Shown here: positions 1 to 10,000 of the stretch, piece by piece
Layout of the letters: the number at the start of each line of letters is the position of its first letter
Position numbering within the stretch: position 1 is the stretch's first letter
From: AM-1111 sp046302135
Lineage (GTDB): Bacteria > Bacteroidota > Bacteroidia > B-17B0 > Aurantibacillaceae
NCBI GenBank assembly: GCA_046302135.1
Contig: JBKCIQ010000025.1
Location: 1-43,365, forward strand
Length of the DNA stretch: 43,365 bases
Direction of reading: 5' to 3'
Notes under the pieces: model-generated
What the model saw: the letters and a program-made list of their open reading frames with translations, nothing else
Told to the model about the DNA's origin: nothing
Databases searched by the model: none
Translations under genes and position numbers: made by a program

Positions 1-1
1 T

Positions 2-1150
2 AAAAATGACACGGTAAACTGGAACTTCAACCCTTTATCTATTGAGTCAAAAAATATCAATAGACCGGGTTGGTCCCCGACTGGTATATTAATAGATAAT
101 GCTGTTGAACTTGTTGAAAGGATAATCCCTGAATATAACATTAAAGCGAAAGTTAATGCATTAATGAATGCTCAAGCAGATTGTTTTAGGTATGGCTTGA
201 CAACTGTTGATGATGCAGGATTGATGAGAGAAACTATTCAGTTGGTAGATTCTTTACAAAAAGCTGAAATGCTTAAAATAAGGATGTATGCAATGATCAG
301 CGCTGTAGAGTCGAATTTTAATTATTATTTAAAACGTGGTATTTATAAATCTCCGCGGCTTAACGTTCGATCATTTAAGTTTTATGCCGATGGGGCGTTA
401 GGTTCAAGAGGTGCATGCCTCAAACACGAATATTCTGATAAGCAGGGATGGAAAGGTTTTTTGTTACAAAAGGAGAGCTATTTCAGAAAATATGCCGGTA
501 TATTAGTTAAATCAGGTTTTCAAATGAATACACATTGTATCGGAGATTCGAGTGATAAAATTATTGCATCTATTTACCGTGAAGCATTAAGGTCTTCTGG
601 AGTTAAACAAGGTCTATTGAAAAAATACAGATGGAGAATAGAGCATGCCCAAGTAGTCGGTGAGGAAGATTTCAATTTTTTTCAGGATGTGATTCCATCG
701 GTTCAACCTACTCACGCAACCTCTGACATGTATTGGGCAGAGCAAAGATTAGGTAGAGAAAGAATTTCGGGTGCCTATGCGTACCAAACTTTGTTAAAAA
801 ATTCAGGGTTGCTTGCTCTGGGAACTGATTTCCCGGTAGAAGATATTTCGCCTTTTAAAACATTTTATGCTGCTGTTTTCAGGAAAGACGCGAAAGGATT
901 TCCTGAGGGAGGTTTTCAAATTAAAGACGCGATATCACGGAAAATGGCTATTATGGGAATGACAATTTGGGCCGCTTTTTCAAACTTTGAAGATGAAGAA
1001 AAAGGAAGTTTAGAAAAGGGAAAGTTAGCTGATTTCATTATTCTTGATACTGATCTAATGAAGTGCCGGCCTGAGGAGGTATTAAAAACCAAAGTGCTCG
1101 CTACATATGTAAATGGTGAAAAGGTCTTTGATGTGAAAGGTGAAAAATAA
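2..1150 (+). CDS. Amidohydrolase family protein (YtcJ-like), 5'-truncated
   Basis: The reading frame is open from base 2, so the start lies outside the window; 382 residues remain. The first visible ATG at 164 is internal, because family-like sequence precedes it (PGWSPTGILIDNAVELV). This is the C-terminal two thirds of an amidohydrolase_3/YtcJ-type metal-dependent hydrolase. Visible landmarks are FYADGALGSRGA, NTHCIGD, RWRIEHAQ, SVQPTHATSDM and LALGTDFPVED, which carry the later metal-binding His residues and the catalytic Asp of the TIM barrel, followed by the C-terminal beta sandwich (GKLADFIILD). The N-terminal HxH metal motif is off the edge. Family members hydrolyse amide or imine bonds of small molecules; the substrate cannot be told from sequence. 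No signal peptide can be assessed. The next gene starts 2 nt after the stop, suggesting co-transcription. Confidence 0.85.
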   Translation, partial: KNDTVNWNFNPLSIESKNINRPGWSPTGILIDNAVELVERIIPEYNIKAKVNALMNAQADCFRYGLTTVDDAGLMRETIQLVDSLQKAEMLKIRMYAMISAVESNFNYYLKRGIYKSPRLNVRSFKFYADGALGSRGACLKHEYSDKQGWKGFLLQKESYFRKYAGILVKSGFQMNTHCIGDSSDKIIASIYREALRSSGVKQGLLKKYRWRIEHAQVVGEEDFNFFQDVIPSVQPTHATSDMYWAEQRLGRERISGAYAYQTLLKNSGLLALGTDFPVEDISPFKTFYAAVFRKDAKGFPEGGFQIKDAISRKMAIMGMTIWAAFSNFEDEEKGSLEKGKLADFIILDTDLMKCRPEEVLKTKVLATYVNGEKVFDVKGEK

Positions 1151-1152
1151 TA

Positions 1153-1704
1153 ATGGAAAATCCTAAAACAAAAAATGAAGAGTTAAATCGATTAAGTCCT
1201 GAAAAATTCAGAGATTCAGAAAAAGTTCCCATAATAGTTGTTCTTGATAATGTTAGGAGTTTGAATAATGTTGGTTCTGTATTTCGCACAGCGGATGCAT
1301 TCAGAATAGAAGCGATTCATTTGTGTGGACATACAGGCACTCCTCCTAATAAAGAAATAAGTAAAACCGCGCTAGGAGCAACAGATACAGTTGAGTGGAA
1401 ATATTTTTCATCTACTAAAGACTCGGTTTCATGGCTAAGGGAAAATAATTATATAATTTGTTCTGTAGAACAAACAAAAAACTCAATGATGCTAAATCAA
1501 TTCTCCTTAGGTATAAATGAGAAGATTGCTCTTGTTTTCGGAAATGAGGTTTACGGTGTGGAGCAAGAAATAATTAATCTATCAGATTGCTACATTGAAA
1601 TTCCACAACTTGGACACAAGCATTCACTGAATATCAGCGTAAGTGCAGGAATTGTGCTTTGGGAACTTTCTAAAAAATTTCTTGGTTCAATGAAGAATCA
1701 ATAA
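1153..1704 (+). CDS. RNA methyltransferase, TrmH/SpoU family
   Basis: A 183-residue SPOUT-class methyltransferase that transfers a methyl group from S-adenosylmethionine to a ribose 2'-OH of tRNA or rRNA. All three SpoU motifs are present: motif 1 NNVGSVFRTADAF (about residues 38-50, with the catalytic-type Asn39 and Arg45), motif 2 LVFGNEVYGV (128-136) and motif 3 HSLNISVSAGIVLWEL (157-172), which forms the trefoil knot. It lacks the N-terminal RNA-binding extension of RlmB, so it is the short TrmH-like form common in Bacteroidota; the exact nucleotide target is unknown. It starts 2 nt after the amidohydrolase stop. Its last 7 bases overlap the end of sppA on the other strand. Confidence 0.9.
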   Translation: MENPKTKNEELNRLSPEKFRDSEKVPIIVVLDNVRSLNNVGSVFRTADAFRIEAIHLCGHTGTPPNKEISKTALGATDTVEWKYFSSTKDSVSWLRENNYIICSVEQTKNSMMLNQFSLGINEKIALVFGNEVYGVEQEIINLSDCYIEIPQLGHKHSLNISVSAGIVLWELSKKFLGSMKNQ

Positions 1705-3500
1705 ACGATAAAATCAAATGGTAATCTGGCTCTTATTCCTTTAGATTCAACCAGCTTTTTCAGGTGCAGAATATAAACTGCTTCCTTACCAAGACTCTTA
1801 CGTATTTTAGCGTCCATGTTACCTTCTACGTTTTCGAGAATTTTTTCAAATGGATTTGTTTTTTTAGGTAAACTAACTAGTCTATATTCTCCATCTTTTA
1901 AATTGGCTTTAGTTGCGGCGTATAGAATCGCTTTTTCCAAACCTCCTATTTCATCAACCAACTTTATTTTTAGTGCGTCAGTTCCACTCCATACTCTTCC
2001 CTGTCCAATAGAATCAACATTGTCCTTGGTGATTTTTCTTCCTTCGGCAACGCGGCCGATAAACGTCTGATACACGTCCTCCACACTTTGCTGCATCATT
2101 TCTCCTTCCTTAGAATCCAGTGGTCTGAATAATGTTCCCATGTCGGAGTGTTTATTTGTGTTTACAGTATCAATGTTTATTCCCATTTTTTCGCTTAGTA
2201 ATTTTTGGGCGTTAGGTAAGACACCAAATACACCGATAGATCCTGTAATAGTATTTGGTTGAGCAAAAATTCTATCTGCAGAACAAGAAATATAGTATCC
2301 ACCTGACGCCGCAAGATCACCCATGGAAACGATAATTGGTTTAACTTTTTTTGCAAGATTTATCTCTCTCCACATGATGTCGCTTGCTAAAGCACTACCG
2401 CCGGGAGAGTTCACTCTTAATACAATTGCTTTAATTTCTGAATCTAAACGTGCTTCTCTGATTGTTCTTGCAATTCTATCGGAGCCTATTGTTTCATCAT
2501 CTCCTTCCCCTCCCTCAATTTCACCTACTGCGTATATAACAGCAATTTTATTTTTTTCATCAGATTGGAAAAGATCTTTTGATGATTTTCTGTATTCCTT
2601 CATTTTTACATATCCTATTTTAGCATTAGGTTTTAATCCAATTTTTTCCCTTAAATAATCCTGCACCTCATCATCATATTTTAACCCATCGATCAGCTTG
2701 TATCGAATTGCATCTTCAGGTTTGCGAATCAGCATATTATCTGCAATTTTATTGATCTCATCTTTACTGATACCTCTTTGTTCACTGATTCCCCCCACAA
2801 TTGTACTCCAGATGGATTGTAAAAAGGCTTCGGTTTGAGCCCTGTTATTTTCACTCATTTTATCAAGGAAGAACGGTTCAACAGCACTTTTATATTTTCC
2901 ATGCCTGAAAATTTGAACATCTACATTTAGTTTTTCCAGCGCATTTTTAAAAAACATTATTTGAGCGCTCAATCCTTTCATTTCCATTCCTCCTTGAGGA
3001 TTCATGAAAATTTTATCGGCAGCACTTGCCAGGTAATAAGATTTTTGATCGTAAACTTCACCATAAGCCACTACAAACTTACCTGATTTGCGGAATTCAA
3101 GAATGGCATTTCTGATTTCTTCTAATGTACCAAAACCGCCTTCAGCTGAACTCATTTTTAAGTACAAGCCCTTAATAGCGGTATCCTTTTGTGCCTTTTT
3201 AAGGTTCATAAGGATCATGTCAAGTGAGAGGTGATCACCATCATCTAATCCAAATGACTCAAATGATTCAAAAGGATTATCAGTTTTTCTTTCCTTGATG
3301 GGATTACTAAAATCCATCATCAATATTGATTTTGATTTTGCTTTATATGCTACTTGTTCTTTTCCTTCAAGTGCAGATTTAAAAACGCCTACAATACTGA
3401 ACACAAATACCATTCCTACAAGGAATATTGCAACAAACACACCTAAGAAACTGCTTAAAAAGGTGGTAAAAAAATTTTTCATGTTAGATGTAGATTTCAT
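1698..3500 (-). CDS. sppA: Signal peptide peptidase SppA, 67K type
   Basis: A 600-residue membrane-bound serine protease that degrades cleaved signal peptides and other membrane-embedded peptides. One N-terminal transmembrane helix lies at about residues 8-34. Two tandem SppA/ClpP-fold domains follow, as in the long enterobacterial form. The general base is Lys204 in HGKYKSAVEPF in the N-terminal half, and the nucleophile is Ser399 in GDLAASGGYY in the C-terminal half; both are intact, matching the Lys/Ser dyad split between the two halves. The ATG at 3500 is used; a second ATG at 3482 would also keep the helix. A possible promoter (TAATTTTG) lies just upstream. It is transcribed convergently with the TrmH-like gene, overlapping it by 7 bp, and divergently from folK. 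Confidence 0.93.
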   Translation of the reverse strand: MKSTSNMKNFFTTFLSSFLGVFVAIFLVGMVFVFSIVGVFKSALEGKEQVAYKAKSKSILMMDFSNPIKERKTDNPFESFESFGLDDGDHLSLDMILMNLKKAQKDTAIKGLYLKMSSAEGGFGTLEEIRNAILEFRKSGKFVVAYGEVYDQKSYYLASAADKIFMNPQGGMEMKGLSAQIMFFKNALEKLNVDVQIFRHGKYKSAVEPFFLDKMSENNRAQTEAFLQSIWSTIVGGISEQRGISKDEINKIADNMLIRKPEDAIRYKLIDGLKYDDEVQDYLREKIGLKPNAKIGYVKMKEYRKSSKDLFQSDEKNKIAVIYAVGEIEGGEGDDETIGSDRIARTIREARLDSEIKAIVLRVNSPGGSALASDIMWREINLAKKVKPIIVSMGDLAASGGYYISCSADRIFAQPNTITGSIGVFGVLPNAQKLLSEKMGINIDTVNTNKHSDMGTLFRPLDSKEGEMMQQSVEDVYQTFIGRVAEGRKITKDNVDSIGQGRVWSGTDALKIKLVDEIGGLEKAILYAATKANLKDGEYRLVSLPKKTNPFEKILENVEGNMDAKIRKSLGKEAVYILHLKKLVESKGIRARLPFDFIVY

Positions 3501-3512
3501 ATTTTATAATAG

Positions 3513-3539
3513 CAAAATTAATTGGATATTTGATTCAAA
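3513..3539 (-). promoter_or_regulatory. Possible Bacteroidota promoter for sppA
   Basis: Read on the minus strand, TTTG (3536-3539) is followed after 15 nt by TAATTTTG (3513-3520), a match to the Bacteroidota -7 consensus TAnnTTTG, 12 nt before the sppA ATG. The spacing is shorter than the usual 17-23 nt, so the call is tentative. Confidence 0.35.
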
Positions 3540-3575
3540 ATTAATTAAGTTATACAATTACCAAATGATTTTAGT

Positions 3576-4061
3576 ATGAATGTTGCTTATCTTGTTTTAG
3601 GCGGTAATTTAGGAGATAGGGAAAGCAACATAAATAGTGCAGAAAAATTATTGTTGGAACATAACATCGAAATTCAATCTTCTTCATCAGTATACGAAAC
3701 TGCACCATGGGGAATGAGCGAGAGTCCTGATTTCTTAAATAAGGTAATAAAAATAAAAACCGATAAAAGCGCATTTCAATTAATCTCGGTTTGCTTGTCA
3801 ATTGAGCAAAATTTTGGCAGAATAAGAGGCGACGTTGGGTATAAATCAAGGAAAATGGATATTGATATACTTTTTTTTAATGACGAGGTTTTTAATACGG
3901 CTGAACTTGCAATTCCTCATCCAAGATTGCATGAGCGAAAATTTGTTTTGGTTCCTTTTGATGAAATTGCTCCTGATTATATCCATCCTGTTTTTCGAAA
4001 ATCTATTCGAGAATTGCTAACTGAATGCCGTGACTTGAATCAAGTCAAAAAGTATAAATAG
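3576..4061 (+). CDS. folK: 2-amino-4-hydroxy-6-hydroxymethyldihydropteridine diphosphokinase
   Basis: A 161-residue HPPK, which transfers pyrophosphate from ATP to 6-hydroxymethyl-7,8-dihydropterin in the cytosolic folate pathway. The sequence shows the N-terminal LGGNLGDR, then YETAPWG, FLNKV, the ATP/Mg site around GRIRGDVGYKSRKMDIDIL with the two Asp ligands of DIDIL, and HPRLHERKFVLVP. The length is typical for a monofunctional FolK. The ATG start follows sppA divergently after 75 bp, and the stop lies 6 bp from the convergent ung stop. No other folate gene is adjacent. Confidence 0.96.
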   Translation: MNVAYLVLGGNLGDRESNINSAEKLLLEHNIEIQSSSSVYETAPWGMSESPDFLNKVIKIKTDKSAFQLISVCLSIEQNFGRIRGDVGYKSRKMDIDILFFNDEVFNTAELAIPHPRLHERKFVLVPFDEIAPDYIHPVFRKSIRELLTECRDLNQVKKYK

Positions 4062-4067
4062 TAAAGT

Positions 4068-4748
4068 TTACTGAACACTCCAGTTTATAGGTTCGCGATT
4101 TGTATCTTGAAGAATTTTATTTGTAATTGAAAAGTGTTTACAGCCAAAGAAGCCGCCTCGTGCAAGAGGGGAGGGGTGAGGTGCTTCCAGAACAAAATGT
4201 TTGTTCTTGTCTATAAGATTTGCTTTTTGTTTCGCGAAGTTGCCCCAAAGCAAAAAAATAATACCGCTTTTTAAATCAGAGATTTTTTTAATAACGGAGT
4301 CAGTAAAAATTTCCCAACCTTTATTCTGATGACTCCCGGCCTGATTTGCCCTTACCGTAAGGGTTGCATTCAACAATAGCACGCCTTGATCAGCCCATTT
4401 TTCCAGATTTCCGTTGTCAGGGATAGGAATACCCAAATCGGATTGAATTTCTTTAAAAATATTTTGCAACGACGGAGGTTTTTTGATTCCGTCCGCAACA
4501 GAAAAGCATAGACCGTTGGCTTGTCCGAAGCCGTGATAGGGGTCCTGCCCGATTATTACCACTTTAATTTTGGAAAATGGGGTAAGGTCGAAAGCGGAGA
4601 AAATCTGTGGCCCCGGTGGGAAAATAATATGATTTTTTTCCTCTTCTGAAAGAAAATTTTTCAGCGATAAAAAATAATCCTTTTTAAGTTCATCCTGCAA
4701 TATCTCCAACCATTCATGATTGATCTGCGGTTGAATTTTCTCTTCCAT
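4068..4748 (-). CDS. ung: Uracil-DNA glycosylase, family 1
   Basis: A 226-residue family 1 UDG that removes uracil from DNA to start base excision repair. The water-activating loop GQDPYHG (residues 67-73, catalytic Asp69), the uracil-recognition stretch LLNATLTVR, the GSHQNKGWE segment and the DNA-intercalation loop HPSPLARGGFFG (His191) are all intact. The length is normal and no transit or signal sequence is seen. The ATG at 4748 begins MEEKIQPQINHEW. It lies 7 nt downstream of the OsmC-like gene on the same strand, so the two may share a transcript. Confidence 0.97.
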   Translation of the reverse strand: MEEKIQPQINHEWLEILQDELKKDYFLSLKNFLSEEEKNHIIFPPGPQIFSAFDLTPFSKIKVVIIGQDPYHGFGQANGLCFSVADGIKKPPSLQNIFKEIQSDLGIPIPDNGNLEKWADQGVLLLNATLTVRANQAGSHQNKGWEIFTDSVIKKISDLKSGIIFLLWGNFAKQKANLIDKNKHFVLEAPHPSPLARGGFFGCKHFSITNKILQDTNREPINWSVQ

Positions 4749-4755
4749 GGATTTT

Positions 4756-5163
4756 TTAAAAGTAGTTGAAAATTATTTCCTGCTCTACCTCAGGGTGAAT
4801 GCTTTTTGCAACAGGGCAAGCCCTGGCGGCATTTTCAAGAATATTTTTTTCTTTTTCGTTAACCTCCCTATTAAATTTCATTTCGAAAACAGCTATGATT
4901 TTTGAAACTCTTCTAGGATTTTCTGCCATTATTTTTGTGATATTTATTTTTGTTCCGTCAATTTCAATGTTGTGTTTCTGAGCAGTAATTCCCATTATAG
5001 TAATCATGCAAGACCCCAATGAAGTAGCCAATAAATCAGTAGGCGAAAAAGCTTCACCTTTTCCATGATTGTCAGTGGGCGCATCAGTAATTATTTCTTT
5101 TCCTGATTTCAAATGCCTACAACTAGTTCTCAAATTTCCTTGGTATGTTATTGTTGATGTCAT
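4756..5163 (-). CDS. OsmC-family peroxiredoxin-like protein
   Basis: A 135-residue OsmC/Ohr-fold protein. The family reduces organic hydroperoxides through two conserved cysteines; here they are Cys52 in TSLGSCM and Cys116 in ARACPVAKS, with the FSPTDLLATSLGSC helix signature intact. I chose the ATG at 5163 because the protein then begins MTSTITYQGNLRT, the usual N-terminus of this subgroup; an in-frame ATG at 5181 would add six residues. It could belong to the YhfA/OsmC-like subgroup of unclear substrate rather than to true Ohr. It lies directly before ung on the same strand. Confidence 0.88.
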   Translation of the reverse strand: MTSTITYQGNLRTSCRHLKSGKEIITDAPTDNHGKGEAFSPTDLLATSLGSCMITIMGITAQKHNIEIDGTKINITKIMAENPRRVSKIIAVFEMKFNREVNEKEKNILENAARACPVAKSIHPEVEQEIIFNYF

Positions 5164-5220
5164 AATCGTGATTTCAAACATAAATATCGTCAAATTATAG
5201 GAAATGAAAACTTTGCTTGA

Positions 5221-5228
5221 TATATTTG
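5221..5228 (+). promoter_or_regulatory. Possible -7 element for the exported protein gene
   Basis: TATATTTG matches the Bacteroidota TAnnTTTG -7 element and lies 20 nt before the TTG start at 5249. No convincing -33 TTTG is seen at the right spacing. Confidence 0.3.
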
Positions 5229-5248
5229 TTTAATATAATTTAAAAAAA

Positions 5249-6007
5249 TTGTCTAGCCACTCTTTAAAAATATTTTTCTCGACTTTATTTTTTCTGTTTG
5301 TTCATTTTATTTCAGCACAGATTACCGATTATAACATAAATGGCGATTTGAATGTTTTATACAGAAATGAGGCCAGTGGTTCTTTTTACATTCATTCCGG
5401 AGGACTAGGAATAAATTTAAGAAGGGGATTTCATGTAACAGGTGAGAAAAAAAGAATGCTGGAACTGGATGTGTGTTCGATGAGGGATCAGAAAGAGATA
5501 AAGCTTGCAATGAATGAAAATTCTAAAGGGTATTATTATGGAAAACTGAATAGCCTTTACATTTTAAGAACCGGCGTTGGAAAGCAAATTGTTTTATTCC
5601 GCAGAGGTGACAGACGAAGCGTAGAAATTCGTTACAGTACTATTGTTGGTGGTTCAATTTGTTTCGCCAAGCCTGTTTATCTCGATATTTTGCACAGTAC
5701 TCAAGGAATGGAGCCCATGCCTCTCTCAACTGAGCGATATGACCCTGAAATACATAATCAATCTAACATATATGGGCGAGCGAATTTTTTAACCGGTCTT
5801 AACAGGACCAAAATATACCCAGGTGGTTATGCTAAATTTAATGTTAGTTGCGAATTCGGTGAAGATTATTCTGACGTCAAAGCTTTGGAGGTTGGTTTGG
5901 TTGCTGATGTTTATCCTTTTCCTGTACCGCTAATGGCATTTAATGATAGTAAGCCTTATTTCCTTAGTCTCTACGCTAGCTTGGTCATAGGAAAAAAATG
6001 GTATTGA
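5249..6007 (+). CDS. Uncharacterised exported protein, probable outer-membrane barrel
   Basis: I do not recognise a named family. The 252-residue product has a signal peptide of about 24 residues ending in HFISAQ, a typical Bacteroidota cleavage region. The mature part alternates polar and aromatic residues as in a beta-barrel (RNEASGSFYIHSGGLG, LEVGLVADVYPFPV, SLYASLVIGKKWY) and ends in an aromatic residue, as many outer-membrane barrels do. The start must be TTG at 5249: the frame is closed by a stop at 5231-5233 and there is no ATG before the signal peptide. A -7-like TATATTTG lies just upstream. It precedes lipA by 28 bp on the same strand; whether this reflects function or only synteny is unknown. 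Confidence 0.75.
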   Translation: MSSHSLKIFFSTLFFLFVHFISAQITDYNINGDLNVLYRNEASGSFYIHSGGLGINLRRGFHVTGEKKRMLELDVCSMRDQKEIKLAMNENSKGYYYGKLNSLYILRTGVGKQIVLFRRGDRRSVEIRYSTIVGGSICFAKPVYLDILHSTQGMEPMPLSTERYDPEIHNQSNIYGRANFLTGLNRTKIYPGGYAKFNVSCEFGEDYSDVKALEVGLVADVYPFPVPLMAFNDSKPYFLSLYASLVIGKKWY

Positions 6008-6035
6008 AGTATTAAAATTCTATGTTCAAATATTG

Positions 6036-6920
6036 ATGGAAACCATATCAAATAAAATAACTTCAGATTCTACAAAAATTAAGATAAACAAACCAGACTG
6101 GTTAAGAGTTAAGCTCCCAACAGGAGAAGAGTATTTAAAGGTTAGAAAACTAGTAGACCAACATAAGTTACACACAATATGTGAAAGTGGAAATTGCCCG
6201 AATATGGGAGAGTGCTGGGGAGCTGGAACTGCGACCTTCATGATACTTGGAAACATATGTACTCGATCTTGCGGATTTTGTGCTGTTGCAACTGGTAGGC
6301 CCGGAATTGTGGATTGGAATGAGCCGATGAGGGTTGCAAAATCTGTAAAGCTTATGGGTGTTAAACATTGTGTTGTAACCTCAGTTGACAGAGACGATCT
6401 TAAAGATGGCGGATCAATTATTTGGGCTGAAACTGTAAAAGCCATTAGGGAAATTTCACCTGAAACAAAGTTTGAGACCTTAATACCTGATTTTGCGGGT
6501 AAGTGGGAAAATCTGCAAAGAATAATTGATGTTAGGCCTGATATAGTTTCTCATAATCTCGAAACAGTTAGAAGACTCACACAAAGAGTAAGAATACAGG
6601 CGAAATACGACAGAAGTTTGGAAGTTTTAAGGCGAGTTCATGATGCCGGTTTAAAAACAAAATCCGGAATAATGCTTGGTCTTGGTGAAACCGAATCTGA
6701 AATTTATGAATCAATGTCTGACTTACGAGCAAGTGGAGTTGATGTTTTAACTTTAGGTCAGTATTTACAACCAACACCAAAACATTTGCCGGTTCATAGG
6801 TTTATTCATCCTGATGAGTTTAACAAGTACAAGCAGGCAGGTTTATCAATGGGATTCAGATTTGTTGAGTCGGGACCTCTTGTTCGCTCATCCTATCATG
6901 CAGAGAAGCATATTTTCTAA
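6036..6920 (+). CDS. lipA: Lipoyl synthase
   Basis: A 294-residue radical SAM enzyme that inserts two sulfurs into protein-bound octanoyl groups to make the lipoyl cofactor of 2-oxoacid dehydrogenases and the glycine cleavage system. The auxiliary cluster cysteines are Cys49, Cys54 and Cys60 (CESGNCPNMGEC); the radical SAM CxxxCxxC is Cys75, Cys79 and Cys82 (CTRSCGFC); and the C-terminal RSSYHAEK supplies the serine ligand of the auxiliary cluster. I use the ATG at 6036; the codon before it is TTG. No lipB or lplA is nearby. A weak AT-rich terminator follows. Confidence 0.97.
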   Translation: METISNKITSDSTKIKINKPDWLRVKLPTGEEYLKVRKLVDQHKLHTICESGNCPNMGECWGAGTATFMILGNICTRSCGFCAVATGRPGIVDWNEPMRVAKSVKLMGVKHCVVTSVDRDDLKDGGSIIWAETVKAIREISPETKFETLIPDFAGKWENLQRIIDVRPDIVSHNLETVRRLTQRVRIQAKYDRSLEVLRRVHDAGLKTKSGIMLGLGETESEIYESMSDLRASGVDVLTLGQYLQPTPKHLPVHRFIHPDEFNKYKQAGLSMGFRFVESGPLVRSSYHAEKHIF

Positions 6921-6950
6921 ACCTTACATACTTAGTTTTCAAGACTTTAA

Positions 6951-6977
6951 TTACTTCATTAAAAAGTAAATTTTTTT
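6951..6977 (+). terminator. Weak AT-rich terminator after lipA
   Basis: TTACTT (6951-6956) can pair with AAGTAA (6964-6969) around a 7-nt loop, followed by a run of seven T. The stem is short and AT-only, so confidence is low. Confidence 0.35.
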
Positions 6978-7018
6978 CTTATAATTTGTATTGAATAATC
7001 AAAAAAAATTATACTTTT

Positions 7019-10000
7019 ATGAACCTCAAAAATTTTTGTAAAATGAGAAACTCTTCATTTTTTAAACTCCTAACAATCGCACTCAGTGGTTCTATTGTTT
7101 TCGGGTTCACATTTTTTTCATTTAACGGTAAAAAATATACCCCAAGAGATTGCGCATCAGGCACAACAAATTTCTCCGGAGCTGCCGATTATTATCATTG
7201 GTTGAAACAGGATCCTTCAACAGGAAAGTTAAACCTTGGAGCCATGGCTGAATTTCAGAGAGAGATGATGCTATCAACATCTTTATCTGCGGCCAAAATG
7301 AGTAGTACTGCATTATTGAATTTAGCATGGGAAGATATGGGCCCAGACAATATTGGTGGCCGTTGTAGGGCAATACTTGTTGATAGAAATAATAGCAATA
7401 GACTTTTTGCTGGTGCTGTTTCAGGAGGTTTGTTCATTTCCAACAATGGAGGAAGTAACTGGTCCCCTATCAACGACACACTATCCAACCTTGTTATAAG
7501 TTGCATAACTCAGGATGGAGATGGTAATATTTATTTTGGTACGGGTGAAGGCATGGCAAGAGGTGGAAATGGTGATGGTAATTCTGCTTTCATCGGTGTT
7601 GGATTATTTAAAATGGATTATAATTCCATCAATGATACATACTCGAATCCTCATGTTCTTTCTGCCACTGTTCCAACACCTAACAATAATACAACAGCTT
7701 CTTGGTGTTATATAAACAGAGTAAAGACCAGTAAAAACAAAATTAATGGCAACTATTACATTTATTGCGCAACAGGTGATGGGTTAAAGCTTTCTACTAA
7801 TGGAGGTACCTCTTTTGTAGATGCGGTTACACAACTTAATAATAAATTTTGTTTTGATGTTGACGTATGTAACGATGGGTCTGTTTATTGTTCAGGAGGA
7901 AATTATACCGGAGGAAACAACAAAGTTTATTACTCTCCTGCTTCAAGTCTTGGTGCACAAGGAACCTATACTGATGTAACACCTGCGGCATCTTCTGTAA
8001 TGCCTTGGAGTAGTTTCGGAAGAATTGAATTGGCTGCTTCCCTCACAAGTTCAAACATAGTTTACGCTTCAATTGCAAAACCAATTAATACCGGGGCTGC
8101 AACTTTGTGTGGGGTTTTACAATCAATTAATAGTGGAAATAATTGGAATGTTTTAGGTGTCGGAAATGCTAACTTTGAAGTTTTTGCAACATACGGGCAG
8201 GGGGATTATGATCACGTTCTAGAAGTTTATCCAAACAATGATTATTCAATTCTTTTAGGTGGTGTTGATCAATGGAGATGGGATGCCGTTTCGCCTTCTA
8301 TAAATCCTAGTACAGGTTCTTGGTCACAGTCTTCATACCAATTTGGTTTTCCTTTCTTTGCAAAATATATTCATGCAGATCATCATGCAATTACCTTTGA
8401 TCCATCTAACCCTAATATTCTTTATGTTGGTACAGATGGGGGAGTTTCAAAGTCCACTGATGGTGGTCAGACATTCAATGCTATGAATAATGGATTTAAT
8501 GCTACTCAGTTTTATGCGATGGCTTTTGAACGCGACGCTCTATACAACTTTGGTCCAAACTTCGGAAAATACAACGGAGCCGGTGTTTTAGGAGGTACAC
8601 AGGATAACGGTACTCCTTACATTAACGGTAACGGAAATACCGTAAGAAATGGTGAGTCAATTAATGGTGGCGATGGCTTCTATTGTGAAGCTTCAATGCT
8701 GGCCCCAAATACTTTCTTTTATTCAAGTTACTACGGGCTATTGGAAAGAACATCGAGTAGAGATGATAATGGAGCCGCATTTTTCCCTGCCGACAGAGCA
8801 AATTTGATCACCTGTTCAAATACTGCTCAGCCTGGTGACTTTGCTTTTGCTTCATTTGTTACTCCTTTGGCACTATGGGAAACTTCATCGCTTTCAAATG
8901 GAAAGGATTCTGTAATATTTGTTGTTGATTCACTAAAAATGTCTAATATAACTGTTGCAAACGGTTCTCAACAAACGTTTAATTTTACAATAGCGCTTCC
9001 TCAAAATTCAGCTGTTATTGATGCTGCTACTTTAAAAATTTCTGCAGGTAATCAAGTTGTAACTTGTAACGCGTCAGGAGTTTTAGGAGGTAGCGGAACT
9101 GGGACATTTACTGCTCCAAATCAAATTAGTGTTAGTTTCAACAATGCTCCACCTTCAGGAACTATTTTAAAATTGGTTTCAGCTGTTTCTTATCCTACTG
9201 GATCAGTGTTATCCGTAAACAGTGAGTCTTTGAACATGAAGTTTGGTCATACTACTACTTCCTCATTATATACTGGTGATACCATAAACATCATGGACCC
9301 CGTCCAATCTCGACTTGCAATAGGTTTAAGTGGCGCAGTTTATATCTGCAAAAACCCGTTGAATTTTACTGCAATTCCTAATTGGGTAAAAGTTGCAGGA
9401 ACGAACTCAAGGAGTACCTCCGGAGCTGCTAATGCCTTCTCAGGAACGGTGCAAACATTGGAGTGGGGTGGAATTAATCACCTTTATGTTGCAACCGGTA
9501 GCGGTGTTTTATGGAGAGTTTCTGGTTTAGGTAGTGTTATTGGAAGTAACCAAGATATTGATTCCCTTGTTACATCTTCAGGAACTTGGACTTGTAGTAG
9601 AAACACCGAAAGTCCAATAACCATTGAAAAAATAGCTGGATTCTCCGGTAGAGCAATTACAAGCATTTCAGTGGACCCAACAAATCCTGATAGAATTGCC
9701 GTTACGCTTGGTAATTATGGCGTTACATCGCATGTTTATTATTGCTCTAATGCAACAACATGTGGTGCAAGTACCACTGCAAGTAATTTCACTGTACTTC
9801 CTAATATCTCAAGTCCGGTTTATTCATCAACATTTATTCAAACGTCATACAATCAGCAAAACCCTAATTATTTATTAATTGGTACTGAAGCGGGAGTAAG
9901 AAGTATTGACTTAAATTCTCCAACCGCTTGGTCTAATGAAGGATTAAATGGTTCGGGAATTTTCCCCAATGTTCCTACATTTATGTTGAGACAACAAACT

